A stretch of 64,000 nt of DNA from Streptomyces sp. MUM 2J (GTDB lineage Bacteria > Actinomycetota > Actinomycetes > Streptomycetales > Streptomycetaceae): NCBI RefSeq assembly GCF_022414535.1, contig NZ_JADWYM010000001.1:62001-126000 (forward strand), given 5' to 3'. The position numbers and the translations under genes are program-made. Shown here one piece after another: positions 48,801-57,000 of the stretch (its first letter is position 1; the number at the start of each line of letters is the position of its first letter). The notes under the pieces were generated by a model, which saw only the letters and a program-made list of their open reading frames with translations, did not search any database and was not told the origin of the DNA.

Positions 48801-49853
48801 GGAGCACGTGCGGTAGCGGCGTTCGATGAAGCCGGGGTGGTAGCTCCAGCCGTCGCCCACCCAGGAGGCCTGGCCGTTGGCGACCGATGTCTTGCCGTCG
48901 ACCGCTTGCGACGAGTAGTCGAGGGCGATCTTGGGGGCGGGGCCGGCGGGCGGCTTGGGAATCGTCAGCGGGTACGTCCACGAGAAGCCGCCGCCACTGC
49001 CGCCCGCCGTCCAGGTGCCGGACGGGGAGAGGTCGGTGGCCTTGTAGGTGCCGCCCGCACCCGACGCGGAGTCCGTGGCGGCGAGCACCATCGGACCGCC
49101 ACCGGACTGCGCGGTCAGGCCCTCGGTCTGCGCGGTGGCCGGGTCCACGGTGGCGCGTACGGTCTCGGTGCCCGGGTCGTTCTCGGTGGGCACCTCGGTG
49201 GGGGTGGCGCAACCGTCCTGCTCCGGTGCGGTCAGGAAGCACTCGGGGAGCTGCACCAGTTGGAGCCGGGAGGCCCATTCCGTGCCGTACAGGTCCTCGA
49301 ACTTCCCGTAGTCCAGCTGGACGTCGACCGGGGTCGCGCCGCTCGACGGCGGGGTCACCGTGATGATCGCGCCGTCGACGGAGGCGTCCTCGGTGCTGGA
49401 ACGCGGTTGTACCGCCACGTTCCAGGTGCCCGTGGGGGCGGGAGGCTCGGGGTCGGACTCGGTGGGCGAGGCCTTGCCGATACTCACCGGCAGGTCGCCG
49501 GCCTGCACCAGCCGGTCGCCGGACGCGTCCAGCGCCACAGCGGCCGAACCGCCGGGCGGAGGCGCGGTCTTGGTCGGGTTGTACTCGTCGGGAGGCGTCA
49601 GCTCGCCTTCCCAGTCCTCGTACTCGCCCGCCTTCGCCTCGTCCAGTGAGGCAGCGGTGCTCTTCTGAAGATCCGTCAGCGGCACATCGTCACGCGCGTG
49701 CGGGGCGATGGCCCACGCCGCGCTCGGCAGCAACGCCATGCACAGCGCCATGGAGACGCTGACGGCGGCCGCCCGATTCCGGAGCGGCCGCTGGTCGGCA
49801 CGGAACGCTCTGACGGAAGGCAAGCGGAATGAACGCGCCGGAACCGGCGACAT
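42486..49853 (-). CDS. Secreted RHS/YD-repeat polymorphic toxin with ricin-type lectin and Hint domains
   Basis: A 2455-residue protein. A signal peptide or anchor (about 30-50, VSVSMALCMALLPSAAWAIA) is followed by an N-terminal beta-rich region, then many YD repeats of the GYGYTDTGKP type and the RHS core (LSDRLGTATTAVSL, FLSVDPVIDISDP) at about 1900-2030. A ricin-B-like domain with QxW motifs is inserted at about 1738-1858. A Hint autoprocessing domain (about 2188-2330, starting CNSFLAGTEVLLADG) ends at PVLVHN. The last 125 residues (FRHYMKHAFGVQ, FRADHGTGYFGVLDSRGN, IQTFFRPGG) form the toxin, perhaps a BECR-fold RNase. ATG 49853 follows GGGGGAGCC; a 15-codon upstream extension is rejected. 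Confidence 0.9.
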   Translation of the reverse strand: MSPVPARSFRLPSVRAFRADQRPLRNRAAAVSVSMALCMALLPSAAWAIAPHARDDVPLTDLQKSTAASLDEAKAGEYEDWEGELTPPDEYNPTKTAPPPGGSAAVALDASGDRLVQAGDLPVSIGKASPTESDPEPPAPTGTWNVAVQPRSSTEDASVDGAIITVTPPSSGATPVDVQLDYGKFEDLYGTEWASRLQLVQLPECFLTAPEQDGCATPTEVPTENDPGTETVRATVDPATAQTEGLTAQSGGGPMVLAATDSASGAGGTYKATDLSPSGTWTAGGSGGGFSWTYPLTIPKPPAGPAPKIALDYSSQAVDGKTSVANGQASWVGDGWSYHPGFIERRYRTCSDDLDGSPNNDNGTDKKKADLCWASDNVVMSLGGTTTDLVHDDASGEWTPSSDGGERVEHKTSSTNGNGDNDGEYWIVTTRDGTRYWFGRNKVDGGLADTNSVFTAPVFGNHAGEPCHKTAFADSACTQAWRWNLDYVEDVHGNAMVVDWARETNHYAKNGKFKQHVSYVRGGYPKQIRYGLRADDLGGSPSAKVTFSVSERCVAEGAVECSDTEFTSKNYEDKQPWWDTPSTLNCTADVKNCYVSAPTFWTRKRLTGVTTYAQRTEGSTALSKVDHWALEQSFPRQRTDTHPPLWLDSITRTGYGTDGSGTSLPPVTFLPNVDDMPNRVARSASDPTPDFDRLRVATIRTETGGEIQVSYSMPCPSGSAPDPKTNGTRCFPVHWSPDPDLKTPKIEWFNKYVVAKVTEKDRVARQPDVVTTYTYEGDGAWAKDTDEFSKPALRTYSQWRGYASVLVKKGVTAGTGGNKATEQSQARLRFFRGMSRDAGRAEVTVKDSKGGSLAEDLLPYQGLTAETIVYTKSGGTVASRQVTVPWAKKTATRKRGDGLPDLDAWRTGVTRTDAARMTSTGHERTVRTVTTVDSTYGLPLTSYRSTLTPDADGKLTTGDRQCTTTTYVHNTAEHLIGLVQRVRTTAGDCDHAPTASADEVVSDARTSYDALNAFGTAPTRGLPYQVDTVQGDGSGWVTTSRATYDALGRVLSVTDAQGHKSTTAYTPATGTAFTTTTTDAAGFTRSTLVDPGRGTPLTVTDANDRRTTATYDDLGRTTAVWTPSHKQGTDKAVHRFAYQIGADEPPAVTSSTLRDNGTYEDSVTIYDGLLRPRQTQSEALGGGRLVTDVFHNASGTVEQTDNEYLAKGEPDTEIFVPESVFQLPASTQTAYDGMGRPVKATELHEGDPDASTVYKYGGDWTLVWSGKTGDGTSTRLGSNAVKTFTDTLGRTRAVRYYTDVGLHEGQNTHYVYDARDTLSKVTDAQGNTWSYEHDARGRLTGATDPDLGTFTFGYDDLDRQIWSQDGAGRRQYTAYDVLGRRTALRDDAADGTLVAKWTYDSVSGGKGQLASSARYYSGEAFVNEVTGYDSEYRVTGTRTTIPDTEATKGLAGSYGYGYGYTDTGKPLYTDLPATPGGLAAERVITRYNGDGVPLTTSGLNWYTSDADYSPYGQVLRTVSGESGHRVWSTNEYDVHTGRLTRSVYDRETAGPHRLDDTWYGYDIAGNVTWITDVRADGSRDRQCFSYDPMGQLRNAWTGATGGCPHASGERGAGPDPKDVTAGPDGDGYWYSYDFDSVGNRTELVDHDLNDPALDDTYTYDYGVTSGNNGTQPSTVTRPHALTRVDSVVHEPGSTATSMATYGYDVTGNTITRTLGGDTQNLEWDRRNKVTSVSGFGTGKGAVVNASGKCLDVEGAKTADGTPVQLYRCNGTPAQQWQFTGDTLRALGKCATASGTNLVLSACDGSAAQTFTRRAADDSLYQAASGKCVAVPSADFTDGRNLQLSDCAAGDAQRWTAGDTTSYLYDAQGDRLVEKTATTRTLYLGETTVTVDSAGTALNAERYYSQPGAPTTLRRTHGKPTGHELSVLLSDRLGTATTAVSLADGQAVTRRKFGPYGNPRGAEPGNWPGRSAFLGTGVTDSTTGLTHIGAREYDPVTGRFLSVDPVIDISDPLQMNGYAYANGNPVTLSDPTGLLWGWVDSVVNAVSDAGKGAWNGAVDGFYDFSEGVYSITDALGWTDGAAQDVRNDRNGNTPFSVHDTIRGEDKDTKAYKFGYIVGYSSVPFVPSPAAPEIGLAEATAKNSGRLSRLFSRIVNKVFHEEQTPRSVEMPVRPPSGNGFSAGRLLDHCNSFLAGTEVLLADGSSKPIEDLRPGDRVRATDPETGYTAGETVTTTFLTKDDKSYVDVKVGTPGDASTIHTTDHHPFWSESEHAWLNAADLKPGMALRTDDGATVTVLGTHAYQAHQDTYNLTVEELHTYYVLAGATPVLVHNSNCGPEFNSPMSAFRHYMKHAFGVQLNKKGNWTGAHGYHQPDMAEFNGPGGFRAYKEAASKFMSGSPRHGDLVSNDGTLFRADHGTGYFGVLDSRGNIQTFFRPGGNLDDYMREQQSKYGGSFVE

Positions 49854-50419
49854 GTGGCTCCCCCCACACCCACTGCGAACCACGGTCGGGTAGCCCACAG
49901 AAAATTGACAAACAGCGCACAGATTCTGCGACGGGTGATCACACGAAATCCACCAGCGATCGTCTCACGTGACGTCAATCACATGAAATGAAGGGAACCT
50001 TTCGGCTTGTTTCCTCACGCGGTGCACGGATTCATGCGATGAACGGCCATCTCGTGATCACCCGAACAAGCTTCCCCTTGCCGCGGTTACATGCCCGAGC
50101 CGGACATCTACGTGATCACATCGCCCTCAGATGCCCCTTATGCCGGGGTGAATCGGCCGTACCTCTCCTCCGTCCGGCGCATCGATCAAGCTCCCACCTG
50201 CGGTAGCCGCCGTGGCGAGGCCCGCGGGCGGAGGCCGGCAGGTACACCGCCGCCGCACCGGACCACGCGTGACGAATCGTCGAACGATGGGCCATGCTCT
50301 GCTGGCGTCAATTCCGGGCGGTGATGCGACAGGACCGTTCCACACCGCGCTCCGGACGCCGATCCAGCCGGTTTCTGAGGGCAGACCAGCAGCACAACGC
50401 CCCAGGGGGGAGACAGAAC
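49854..50419. promoter_or_regulatory. Divergent control region with three GTGATCAC palindromes
   Basis: A 566-base non-coding, AT-richer region between the RHS toxin and FG-GAP protein genes. It contains the perfect 8-base palindrome GTGATCAC at 49935-49942, 50054-50061 and 50112-50119. The first lies 82 bases from the toxin start. No short ORF in it looks coding. The palindromes may bind a regulator controlling both genes. Confidence 0.55.
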
Positions 50420-53400
50420 ATGGAGGCCGCGGACAACGCGGACACGGATGCGGGACAGGCGAATTCCGTATCGGCACGACCACCGACCGAACCCGAAACC
50501 GCCCCATCCGCGGGAGAATCGAGACGTCGGCGCACACACCGGATCAGAGCAGGCCTCGCCGCGCTGGTGGCGGTGGCGATCGCCGTGCCCGTGGGCCTGC
50601 ACCTGGCCGGCGGCAAGGACTCCGGCACGCCGTCGCGTGAGCGAAGCGACCACCACTCGAAGGGGCCACTGACCGCCCCGGAGGCCATGCGACGCGCGCG
50701 GGTGACCGGCAAGGACGTCGAGGTGACGGCGGAGCGCACAGCGAACGCCACCACCTGGGCACAGCCCGACGGACTGTTGCGAACGCGAACGTACAGCGAC
50801 ACCATCCGGGCCGAGGTCGACGGGCGGTGGCAGCCGATCGACCCGACGCTGCGGCACACCGAGAAGGGCTGGGCGGCCACCGCGGTCAACGACCCGATCG
50901 TCTTCAGCGACGGGACGCCGGGCGCCGGGCGGAGCTCACGGGACACGGTTCGCGCCCCCCTGCATCCGGCCGGCACCGGAGAGGACGGCGGCTTGGCGAA
51001 CGCGCAGTGGAGCGAACTGGTACGGATGACCACCGGTGGTCATGAGATGACGGTCAGCTGGCCCGGCCCGCTGCCCGAGCCGGTGGTGGACGGCCCACGG
51101 GCGCTGTACCGCGGCATACGTCCCGGTATCGACCTGCTGCTGACGGCACGGGACAGCGGCTACTCCCATGTGCTGATCGTGCACGACCGGGCCGCGGCGC
51201 ACGACCCGCTGCTCGATGAACTGCGCTACCGGCTGTCCGCACCCGAGTTGGCGTTCCGGCTCGACCCCGCATCGCACGCCGTCAGCGCGCTCGACGCAGA
51301 CGGTGCGGACATGGCCAGCAGCCCCACTCCGTACGCCTGGGACTCCGCGGGCCGCCCCGCCGTGACCCTGGGCGAGCAGCCCCCGTCGCCCAGCGAGGTC
51401 GACCCGACGTTCGACCTGCCGGGCCTGGCCGGACCGCAGCCCGGTACCCACGACGCCGCGCTGGGCACCGCGCTGGAGCCCGTCGACGCGGCCCCGCACG
51501 ACGCCGTCCTGTCCGTCACGCCGGTCCGCGCCCTGCTGGACGCCCCGGACACCGTCTACCCGGTCTTCGTCGACCCCTCCTTCAAGGGTCACAAGAAGAA
51601 CTGGACGCTGCTGTACAAGCGCCACCCGACCCAGAGCTTCTACAACGGGCAGAACTTCAACGACGGCACCAACGACGCCCGCGTCGGCTACGAGGCCACC
51701 ACCGGCGGCCTGTCCCGCTCGGTGTTCACCCTGGAGCAGTCCGGCAGTCTGCACGGCGCCACGATCAAGAGCGCGTACTTCCGGGCGCTGCAGACGTATT
51801 CATGGGGCTGCAGCGCCCGGAAGTACGACCTGTGGCTCACCGGCGCCATCTCCGGCTCCAGCACCTGGAACCACCAGCCCAGCTGGAACCGCGTGCTGTC
51901 CAGCGCCACCAACGGCTACGGCTACAAGTCAGGTTCCTGCCCGGACCGTTGGGTGAAGCTCGATGTGAGATCCGCCGCTCAGGAGGCCGCGGACAAGAAG
52001 TGGGGCTCCATCACCGTCGGACTGCGCGCCGCGAACGAGAGCGACACCAACTCCTGGAAGAAGTTCCAGGCCAACGGCGAGAACTCGCCGTACATCGAGG
52101 AGACCTACAACCGCAAGCCCAACCAGCCGACGGCGCAGACCATGACGCCGGGCCCGGACTGCGACCTCTCCAGCCCCTACTCGGCCGTGGGCAAGTCCGA
52201 CCTGACCTTCCGTGCCAAGGGATCCGACCCCGACGGCAACCTGAAGTACCTGCACTTCAGGGTCTGGCCCGACGGCGACAGCGGCCACCGGATCGTCGAC
52301 CAGTACCTCACCACGGACAGCAAGGGCTACGCGGACATCAAGGTCGGCTGGGACAAGTTCTCCGACGGCAAGACCTACGCCTGGGACGTCCGTTCCAAGG
52401 ACAGCGAGGGCGCGGTGTCGTACTTCGCCCCCGACGGCAGCCAGCCCTGCCGGTTCCAGGTCGATCTCAAGGCACCGCCGTCTCCCACCGTGACGTCCAC
52501 CGACTTCCCGGCGGCGGACGGCACCGACAGCACCTGGTCCACAGTGCGGTTCGGCGCCCCCGGCAAGCTGGCTCTCACCTCCGCCACCGAGGTCGTCCGG
52601 TACGAGTACAGCTTCAACTCGACCGGCTTCGGTGAGAAGGCGAACGCCGACTCGCAGGGCAAGGCCACCTTGAGCGTCACACCACCGGAGGCAGGGCCCA
52701 ACATCCTGTACGTGCGCGCCGTCGACGGCGTCGGCAACATCTCCCGGCAGACCGCCTACCGCTTCTACGTCTCACCACGCGCCGAGCCGGACGGCGCAGG
52801 TGACACCACCGGCGACGGTCAGCCCGACCTCTTGGTGATCACCGACACCGGACGCCTCAAGGCCTTCCCGGGCGACAGCCGCGGTGACCTGCACACCGGG
52901 ATGGACGCCTCCTACGACACCTCCTCCGGTAAGGCCGTGCCCACGCCGGACGGCTATTGGACCGACGCGCTGATCACTCACGACGGGGACTGGTTCGCGG
53001 GCGACGGCGTCCAGGACCTGCTCGCCCGCACGGCCGACGGGAACCTCTACGTCTACCCCGGCGACGGCTACAGCGGCTTCGACGTCTCCCGGCGCCAGCG
53101 GGTCCTGCTGCCCGCCGGAGCCCCCGACGCCTCGAAGCTCACCCAGATCCTGTCCGCGTCGGACGTGGACGGAGACGGCAGGCCCGACATGTTCGCGAAC
53201 TACGGCGCCCAGCTGTGGATCTTCACCGGGTACACCGGAGGCAGCTTCGCCACCGCGCACAAGATGACCAACAGCGCCTGGGACGGCCGTGACCTGGTCC
53301 TCGTCGACGACGTGACCGGGGACGGAACGGCAGACCTGATCTTCCGCACCTACAGCAGCGGCCGGCTCTACCTGCGCGAGGGCAAGCCCGGACCGGGGGG

Positions 53401-53677
53401 CAGGGCGACCGACATCCTGTCGCTGGGCCTGGCCTCCACCTCGCGTACCGGCGCCGACGCCGTGTACGGGGAGTCGGGCTGGGCGACGGACAACATCCCT
53501 CACCTCATCGGTACGCCCGACGCCGACGGTGACGGCATCCCCGACCTGTGGGTGATGTTCAAGAGCGGAAACGTCTACCTCTACCCGGGCGGGCGCACGA
53601 CGCACGGCAGCCCCCGCAAGGTCATCGACGAGGCGGGCGAGCACAGCGACTGGAAGCGGCCGGTGGGCCTGGGCTGA
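50420..53677 (+). CDS. Large exported FG-GAP/VCBS-repeat protein with DNRLRE-like domain
   Basis: A 1085-residue protein. A cytoplasmic acidic N-terminus and RRRRTHRIR precede one hydrophobic segment (about 44-65), so it is secreted or anchored. A long beta-rich region and a DNRLRE-like domain (about 375-570, with RSVFTLEQSGSLHGATIKSA) follow, then fibronectin-like repeats (about 580-790). Five calcium-loop FG-GAP motifs end the protein, including DTTGDGQPDLLVI, DVDGDGRPDMFAN and DADGDGIPDLWVM. Such proteins are often encoded beside Streptomyces YD-repeat toxins and may help their display or adhesion. ATG 50420 follows GGGGGGAGAC; the longer upstream frame lacks a site. Confidence 0.85.
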   Translation: MEAADNADTDAGQANSVSARPPTEPETAPSAGESRRRRTHRIRAGLAALVAVAIAVPVGLHLAGGKDSGTPSRERSDHHSKGPLTAPEAMRRARVTGKDVEVTAERTANATTWAQPDGLLRTRTYSDTIRAEVDGRWQPIDPTLRHTEKGWAATAVNDPIVFSDGTPGAGRSSRDTVRAPLHPAGTGEDGGLANAQWSELVRMTTGGHEMTVSWPGPLPEPVVDGPRALYRGIRPGIDLLLTARDSGYSHVLIVHDRAAAHDPLLDELRYRLSAPELAFRLDPASHAVSALDADGADMASSPTPYAWDSAGRPAVTLGEQPPSPSEVDPTFDLPGLAGPQPGTHDAALGTALEPVDAAPHDAVLSVTPVRALLDAPDTVYPVFVDPSFKGHKKNWTLLYKRHPTQSFYNGQNFNDGTNDARVGYEATTGGLSRSVFTLEQSGSLHGATIKSAYFRALQTYSWGCSARKYDLWLTGAISGSSTWNHQPSWNRVLSSATNGYGYKSGSCPDRWVKLDVRSAAQEAADKKWGSITVGLRAANESDTNSWKKFQANGENSPYIEETYNRKPNQPTAQTMTPGPDCDLSSPYSAVGKSDLTFRAKGSDPDGNLKYLHFRVWPDGDSGHRIVDQYLTTDSKGYADIKVGWDKFSDGKTYAWDVRSKDSEGAVSYFAPDGSQPCRFQVDLKAPPSPTVTSTDFPAADGTDSTWSTVRFGAPGKLALTSATEVVRYEYSFNSTGFGEKANADSQGKATLSVTPPEAGPNILYVRAVDGVGNISRQTAYRFYVSPRAEPDGAGDTTGDGQPDLLVITDTGRLKAFPGDSRGDLHTGMDASYDTSSGKAVPTPDGYWTDALITHDGDWFAGDGVQDLLARTADGNLYVYPGDGYSGFDVSRRQRVLLPAGAPDASKLTQILSASDVDGDGRPDMFANYGAQLWIFTGYTGGSFATAHKMTNSAWDGRDLVLVDDVTGDGTADLIFRTYSSGRLYLREGKPGPGGRATDILSLGLASTSRTGADAVYGESGWATDNIPHLIGTPDADGDGIPDLWVMFKSGNVYLYPGGRTTHGSPRKVIDEAGEHSDWKRPVGLG

Positions 53678-53744
53678 GCCCGGTGGGGGGCGTGGCAGGG
53701 ACGCGTGCAGCGGTCCCGGCCGCGCCCCTCGCCGGTGTGCGGAC

Positions 53745-53771
53745 GACCCGCCCGCCGAAGCCGGGCGGGTC
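53745..53771. terminator. Bidirectional hairpin terminator
   Basis: GACCCGCCCG (53745-53754) pairs perfectly with CGGGCGGGTC (53762-53771), between the convergent FG-GAP and hemE genes. It may mark the other edge of the accessory region. Confidence 0.65.
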
Positions 53772-53929
53772 CGGCCCCGACGACGTCGTCCTCCACCCGG
53801 AACGGTCGCAGGCCATCAGCCACGCCGACGACCTGGCCTCACCGGGACCGGACGCACGGGGCTCGACACCGCCCGGGCCCCGCGCCCTGCCGGTGTCTTC
53901 CGGCGGGCTCGGGGGCCCGGTGCCGCGCG

Positions 53930-54997
53930 TCAGCGCGCGGTACGGGCGTGGACGTCCTCCACGAGACGGGTGAGGGCGTCGGGGTCGGTGGACGGCATGA
54001 CGCCGTGGCCGAGGTTGAAGATGTGGCCCTCCAGGCCGGCGGCCGCCTGAAGGACCTCGCGGGTCTGGGCCTCGACGGCCTCCCGCGGGGCGAAGAGCAC
54101 TGTCGGGTCGAGGTTGCCCTGGAGCGCCTTGCCGGGGCCGACGCGGCGGGCGGCCTCGTCGAGGGGGACGCGCCAGTCGACGCCGACGACGTCGGCGCCG
54201 GCCTCGCCCATGAGGCCGAGCAGTTCGCCGGTGCCGACGCCGAAGTGGATGCGCGGGACGCCGTAGTGCTCCACGGCGCGGAAGACCTTGGCGGAGGCGG
54301 ACATCACCGAGCGGCGGTAGTCGACGGGGGCGAGGGCGCCCGCCCAGGAGTCGAAGAGCTGGACCGCGGACGCACCGGCCTCGATCTGCACCTTCAGGAA
54401 GGCGGCCGTGATCTCGGCGAGACGGTCCAGCAGGTCGGCCCACAACTCGGGGTCGCCGTACATCATCGCCTTGGCGTTCTCGTACGTCCGGGACGGGCCG
54501 CCCTCGACGAGGTAGCTCGCGAGGGTGAACGGAGCGCCGGCGAAGCCGATGAGCGGGGTGCTGCCGAGTTCGCGGGTGAGCAGGCCGATGGCCTCGGTGA
54601 CGTAGGAGACGTCCTCCGGGGTGAGGTCGCGCAGCCGGGCCAGGTCCGCGCGGGTACGGACGGGGCGCTCGACGACCGGGCCGACGCCGGGCTTGATGTC
54701 GAGGTCGACATCGATGGCCTTGAGCGGGACGACGATGTCGCTGAAGTAGATCGCCGCGTCCACACCGTGCCGGCGCACCGGCTGCAGCGTGATCTCGGTG
54801 ACCAGTTCCGGCCGCATGCAGGACTCCAGCATGGGGATGCCCTCGCGCACCTTGCGGTACTCGGGCAGGGAGCGCCCGGCCTGCCGCATGAACCACACCG
54901 GGGTGTGCGGGACGGGCTCACGCCGGCACGCCTTCAGGAAGGGACTGTCGTACGTCGCGGTCGGCTGCTGGCCCGTGGGGCTTCCGTTGGCACTCAC
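53930..54997 (-). CDS. hemE: Uroporphyrinogen decarboxylase
   Basis: A 355-residue complete HemE, matching the usual length. It removes four carboxyl groups from uroporphyrinogen III to give coproporphyrinogen III. The two family signatures are [16 protein letters not shown] (about 33-48) and [29 protein letters not shown] holds conserved active-site residues. The GTG at 54997 (protein [20 protein letters not shown]) is chosen; upstream sequence has no similarity. Its product feeds the HemG and HemQ steps encoded 18 kb away. It is divergent from the DUF3000 gene by 117 bases. Confidence 0.96.
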   Translation of the reverse strand: MSANGSPTGQQPTATYDSPFLKACRREPVPHTPVWFMRQAGRSLPEYRKVREGIPMLESCMRPELVTEITLQPVRRHGVDAAIYFSDIVVPLKAIDVDLDIKPGVGPVVERPVRTRADLARLRDLTPEDVSYVTEAIGLLTRELGSTPLIGFAGAPFTLASYLVEGGPSRTYENAKAMMYGDPELWADLLDRLAEITAAFLKVQIEAGASAVQLFDSWAGALAPVDYRRSVMSASAKVFRAVEHYGVPRIHFGVGTGELLGLMGEAGADVVGVDWRVPLDEAARRVGPGKALQGNLDPTVLFAPREAVEAQTREVLQAAAGLEGHIFNLGHGVMPSTDPDALTRLVEDVHARTAR

Positions 54998-55114
54998 GAC
55001 GGCAAGTCTCGCACGGCCCGGGGGACGCCGTGGCGGCACCCGCCCGCGCACCCGCGGGCCGTCGGCTGGTGTCTTGCCCTGCACGAAGGCCCGCTTCCCC
55101 TTAATGTTCCCCGC

Positions 55115-55789
55115 ATGGCTGCGGCTCAGGGACGACTGTCGGACGGCACGGGCGGAATGGACGAGGCGAAGGACAACAACGAGGGGGGATCGGGGGGCGG
55201 ATCGGTTCCACCGCCGTTCCGGGCCGCGGTGGAGGCACTGCGCACCGCGCGCCTGCGCCCGCAGGTCGAGATCGAGCCGACGCGGGCGCCACAACGGCTC
55301 GCGCCGTTCGCGTACGCGCTGGAGGCCACGGTCGTGGACGGCGATCAGGATCTGGCGGACGGCCGGCTGGTGCTCCTGCACGACCCGGCCGGACACGACG
55401 CCTGGCGGGGTACCTTCCGGCTGGTGACGCTGGTGCGGGCGGATCTGGAGGCGGAGATGGCCGCCGATCCGCTGCTGCCGGAGGTGTGCTGGTCCTGGCT
55501 GACGGGGGCACTGCAGGCGCGCGGGCTGACGTATGGCGAGCCGAGCGGCACGGTCACGCGCGCAAGCTCCCACTACTTCGGCGGGCTCGCCGCACGCCCC
55601 GCGGCCTCGCAGATCGAGATCCGCGCCTCCTGGACCCCGCGCGAGGGGCTGGGCGGCGTCCCGGACGCGGCGTCCCATCTGACGGCCTGGTGCGACCTGC
55701 TGGCCCAGATCGCCGGCCTGCCGCCGGCCGGGCCGGGCGACGCCTCGGTGGTCACGCTGCCCCAGCGGCGGGGGCCCGAGTCGCGCTGA
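55115..55789 (+). CDS. DUF3000 family protein
   Basis: A 224-residue actinobacteria-specific protein. The conserved core starts at [38 protein letters not shown] and includes [47 protein letters not shown]. No catalytic motif, signal peptide or membrane segment is visible. The function is unknown; DUF3000 genes are typically next to hemE in Streptomyces, as here. ATG 55115 is used; ATG 55157 (MDEAKDNN) is an alternative since the first 35 residues are low complexity. Confidence 0.85.
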   Translation: MAAAQGRLSDGTGGMDEAKDNNEGGSGGGSVPPPFRAAVEALRTARLRPQVEIEPTRAPQRLAPFAYALEATVVDGDQDLADGRLVLLHDPAGHDAWRGTFRLVTLVRADLEAEMAADPLLPEVCWSWLTGALQARGLTYGEPSGTVTRASSHYFGGLAARPAASQIEIRASWTPREGLGGVPDAASHLTAWCDLLAQIAGLPPAGPGDASVVTLPQRRGPESR

Positions 55790-56073
55790 GCCCGGGCAGG
55801 ACACCACTTCTCCGGCCCGTAATCCTGCACGGGCCCGTCTTGGGGATCTCTTTGTCGATACGGACACTTTGAGACCCATCTCGCCACCCAAACGGGCCCG
55901 ATCGCACCCGACCGATCCGATTCGACCTTCGGACGATCGAGCGCGTGTCCGAATTGCGCGGATTGTTACTCACTAGATCGTGATCATTCTCTAAAGCCCA
56001 CCAGGGTCGGTGCCGAAGACGACTGTGACCTTGAAAGCAGGGTTCGTCCCCATCCCGCACCCCAGGAGGCCTG

Positions 56074-56736
56074 GTGTCCGTTCTCCTCGAGCAGCCCTCA
56101 AGCCTGGTCGCCTACCGCCCGAACAAGCCCACCGCCATGGTCGTCGTCGCCGACCCGCGCGTCCGCTCCACCGTCACCCGCCACCTGTGGGCGCTCGGTG
56201 TGCGCGACGTCATCGAGGCCTCGTCCATCGCGGAGGCTCGTCCCCGCATCGGCAACCCCCGCGACATCTGCGTCGCCGACGTCCACCTGCCCGACGGCTC
56301 CGGTCTGACCCTCCTGTCGGAGACCCGGGCCGCGGGCTGGCCCAACGGGCTCGCCCTGTCCGCCGCCGACGACATCGGCGCCGTGCGCAACGCCCTCGCG
56401 GGCGGCGTCAAGGGCTACGTCGTCACCGGCACCCGCACCAACGTCGGGCTCCCCACCCGGCCCGGTGCGGCCCCCATCGGCGCCGCCGCCGCACGCATGC
56501 ACCGCCGCCCCCCGGGCGCCCCGAGCCACCCGGGCGGCTACCGCGAGCTGTCCGGCCGCGAGGTGGAGGTGCTGCGACTGGTGGCGGAGGGCCAGTCGAA
56601 CAAGGCGATCGGCGTCTCGATGGGCCTGTCCGCACTCACCGTCAAGAGCCACCTCGCCCGCATCGCCCGCAAGCTCGGCACCGGCGACCGGGCCGGCATG
56701 GTCGCGGTGGCCCTGCGGACCGGGATCATCCACTGA
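56074..56736 (+). CDS. LuxR-family response regulator, orphan
   Basis: A 220-residue protein. Residues 20-125 form a receiver-like domain: phosphorylation-site Asp69 in VADVHLPDG, Ser96 and Lys113 (GGVKGYVV). The first acidic pair is reduced to Ala26-Asp27, so phosphorylation may be weak. Residues 155-215 are a LuxR helix-turn-helix, YRELSGREVEVLRLVAEGQS with the downstream LSALTVKSHLARIARKLGTG. GTG 56074 follows AGGAGGCCTG. No histidine kinase gene is adjacent, so the partner is unknown. The 284-base upstream gap has an AT-rich segment at about 55965-56000 suited to a promoter. Confidence 0.88.
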   Translation: MSVLLEQPSSLVAYRPNKPTAMVVVADPRVRSTVTRHLWALGVRDVIEASSIAEARPRIGNPRDICVADVHLPDGSGLTLLSETRAAGWPNGLALSAADDIGAVRNALAGGVKGYVVTGTRTNVGLPTRPGAAPIGAAAARMHRRPPGAPSHPGGYRELSGREVEVLRLVAEGQSNKAIGVSMGLSALTVKSHLARIARKLGTGDRAGMVAVALRTGIIH

Positions 56737-56756
56737 GCCGTTCGCCCGCCCACCCC

Positions 56757-56838
56757 TGCCGCAGCCCCCTCGCCCCTTCCCCGCCTTCTCTTCCCCTCTC
56801 CCCCTCCTGCCTCTCCCTCCCCCATCCCCTCCCTCGGC
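56757..56838 (+). repeat. Polypyrimidine-rich low-complexity tract
   Basis: About 80 bases that are almost entirely C and T on the plus strand, following the regulator gene. There is no coding signal. It could slow polymerase or form unusual structure, but no function is shown. Confidence 0.6.
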
Positions 56839-56938
56839 TTCACTGACGTGAACGGGACCGGCCGCCGTTCCCGGCTGCGCCACCCCCCCCTTCCCCGTAA
56901 ACCCCCTCCCGCATCGGACTGACCGGTTTACGACCCCT

Positions 56939-56976
56939 GAGCGCCCGTCGGCGGAACGTTCCGTCGACGGGCGCTC
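56939..56976. terminator. Nested inverted repeat upstream of RNase D gene
   Basis: GAGCGCCCGTCG (56939-56950) pairs perfectly with CGACGGGCGCTC (56965-56976). The loop itself holds the palindrome CGGAACGTTCCG (56952-56963). It lies 25 bases before the GTG of the RNase D gene and may terminate upstream transcripts or bind a regulator. Confidence 0.6.
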
Positions 56977-56988
56977 TCCGCGGATGGA

Positions 56989-56994
56989 TACCCT
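56989..56994 (+). promoter_or_regulatory. Candidate -10 element, leaderless RNase D transcript
   Basis: TACCCT matches TANNNT and ends 6 bases before the GTG at 57001. No Shine-Dalgarno precedes the GTG, which suggests transcription starts at the initiation codon. Confidence 0.45.
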
Positions 56995-57000
56995 TGACAT

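Noticed and set aside
46281..49649. 1122-codon plus-strand ORF over the RHS gene
   Set aside because: A mirror-frame artefact of the repetitive YD sequence; no signal peptide, domain or ribosome-binding site. The minus strand has all RHS motifs.
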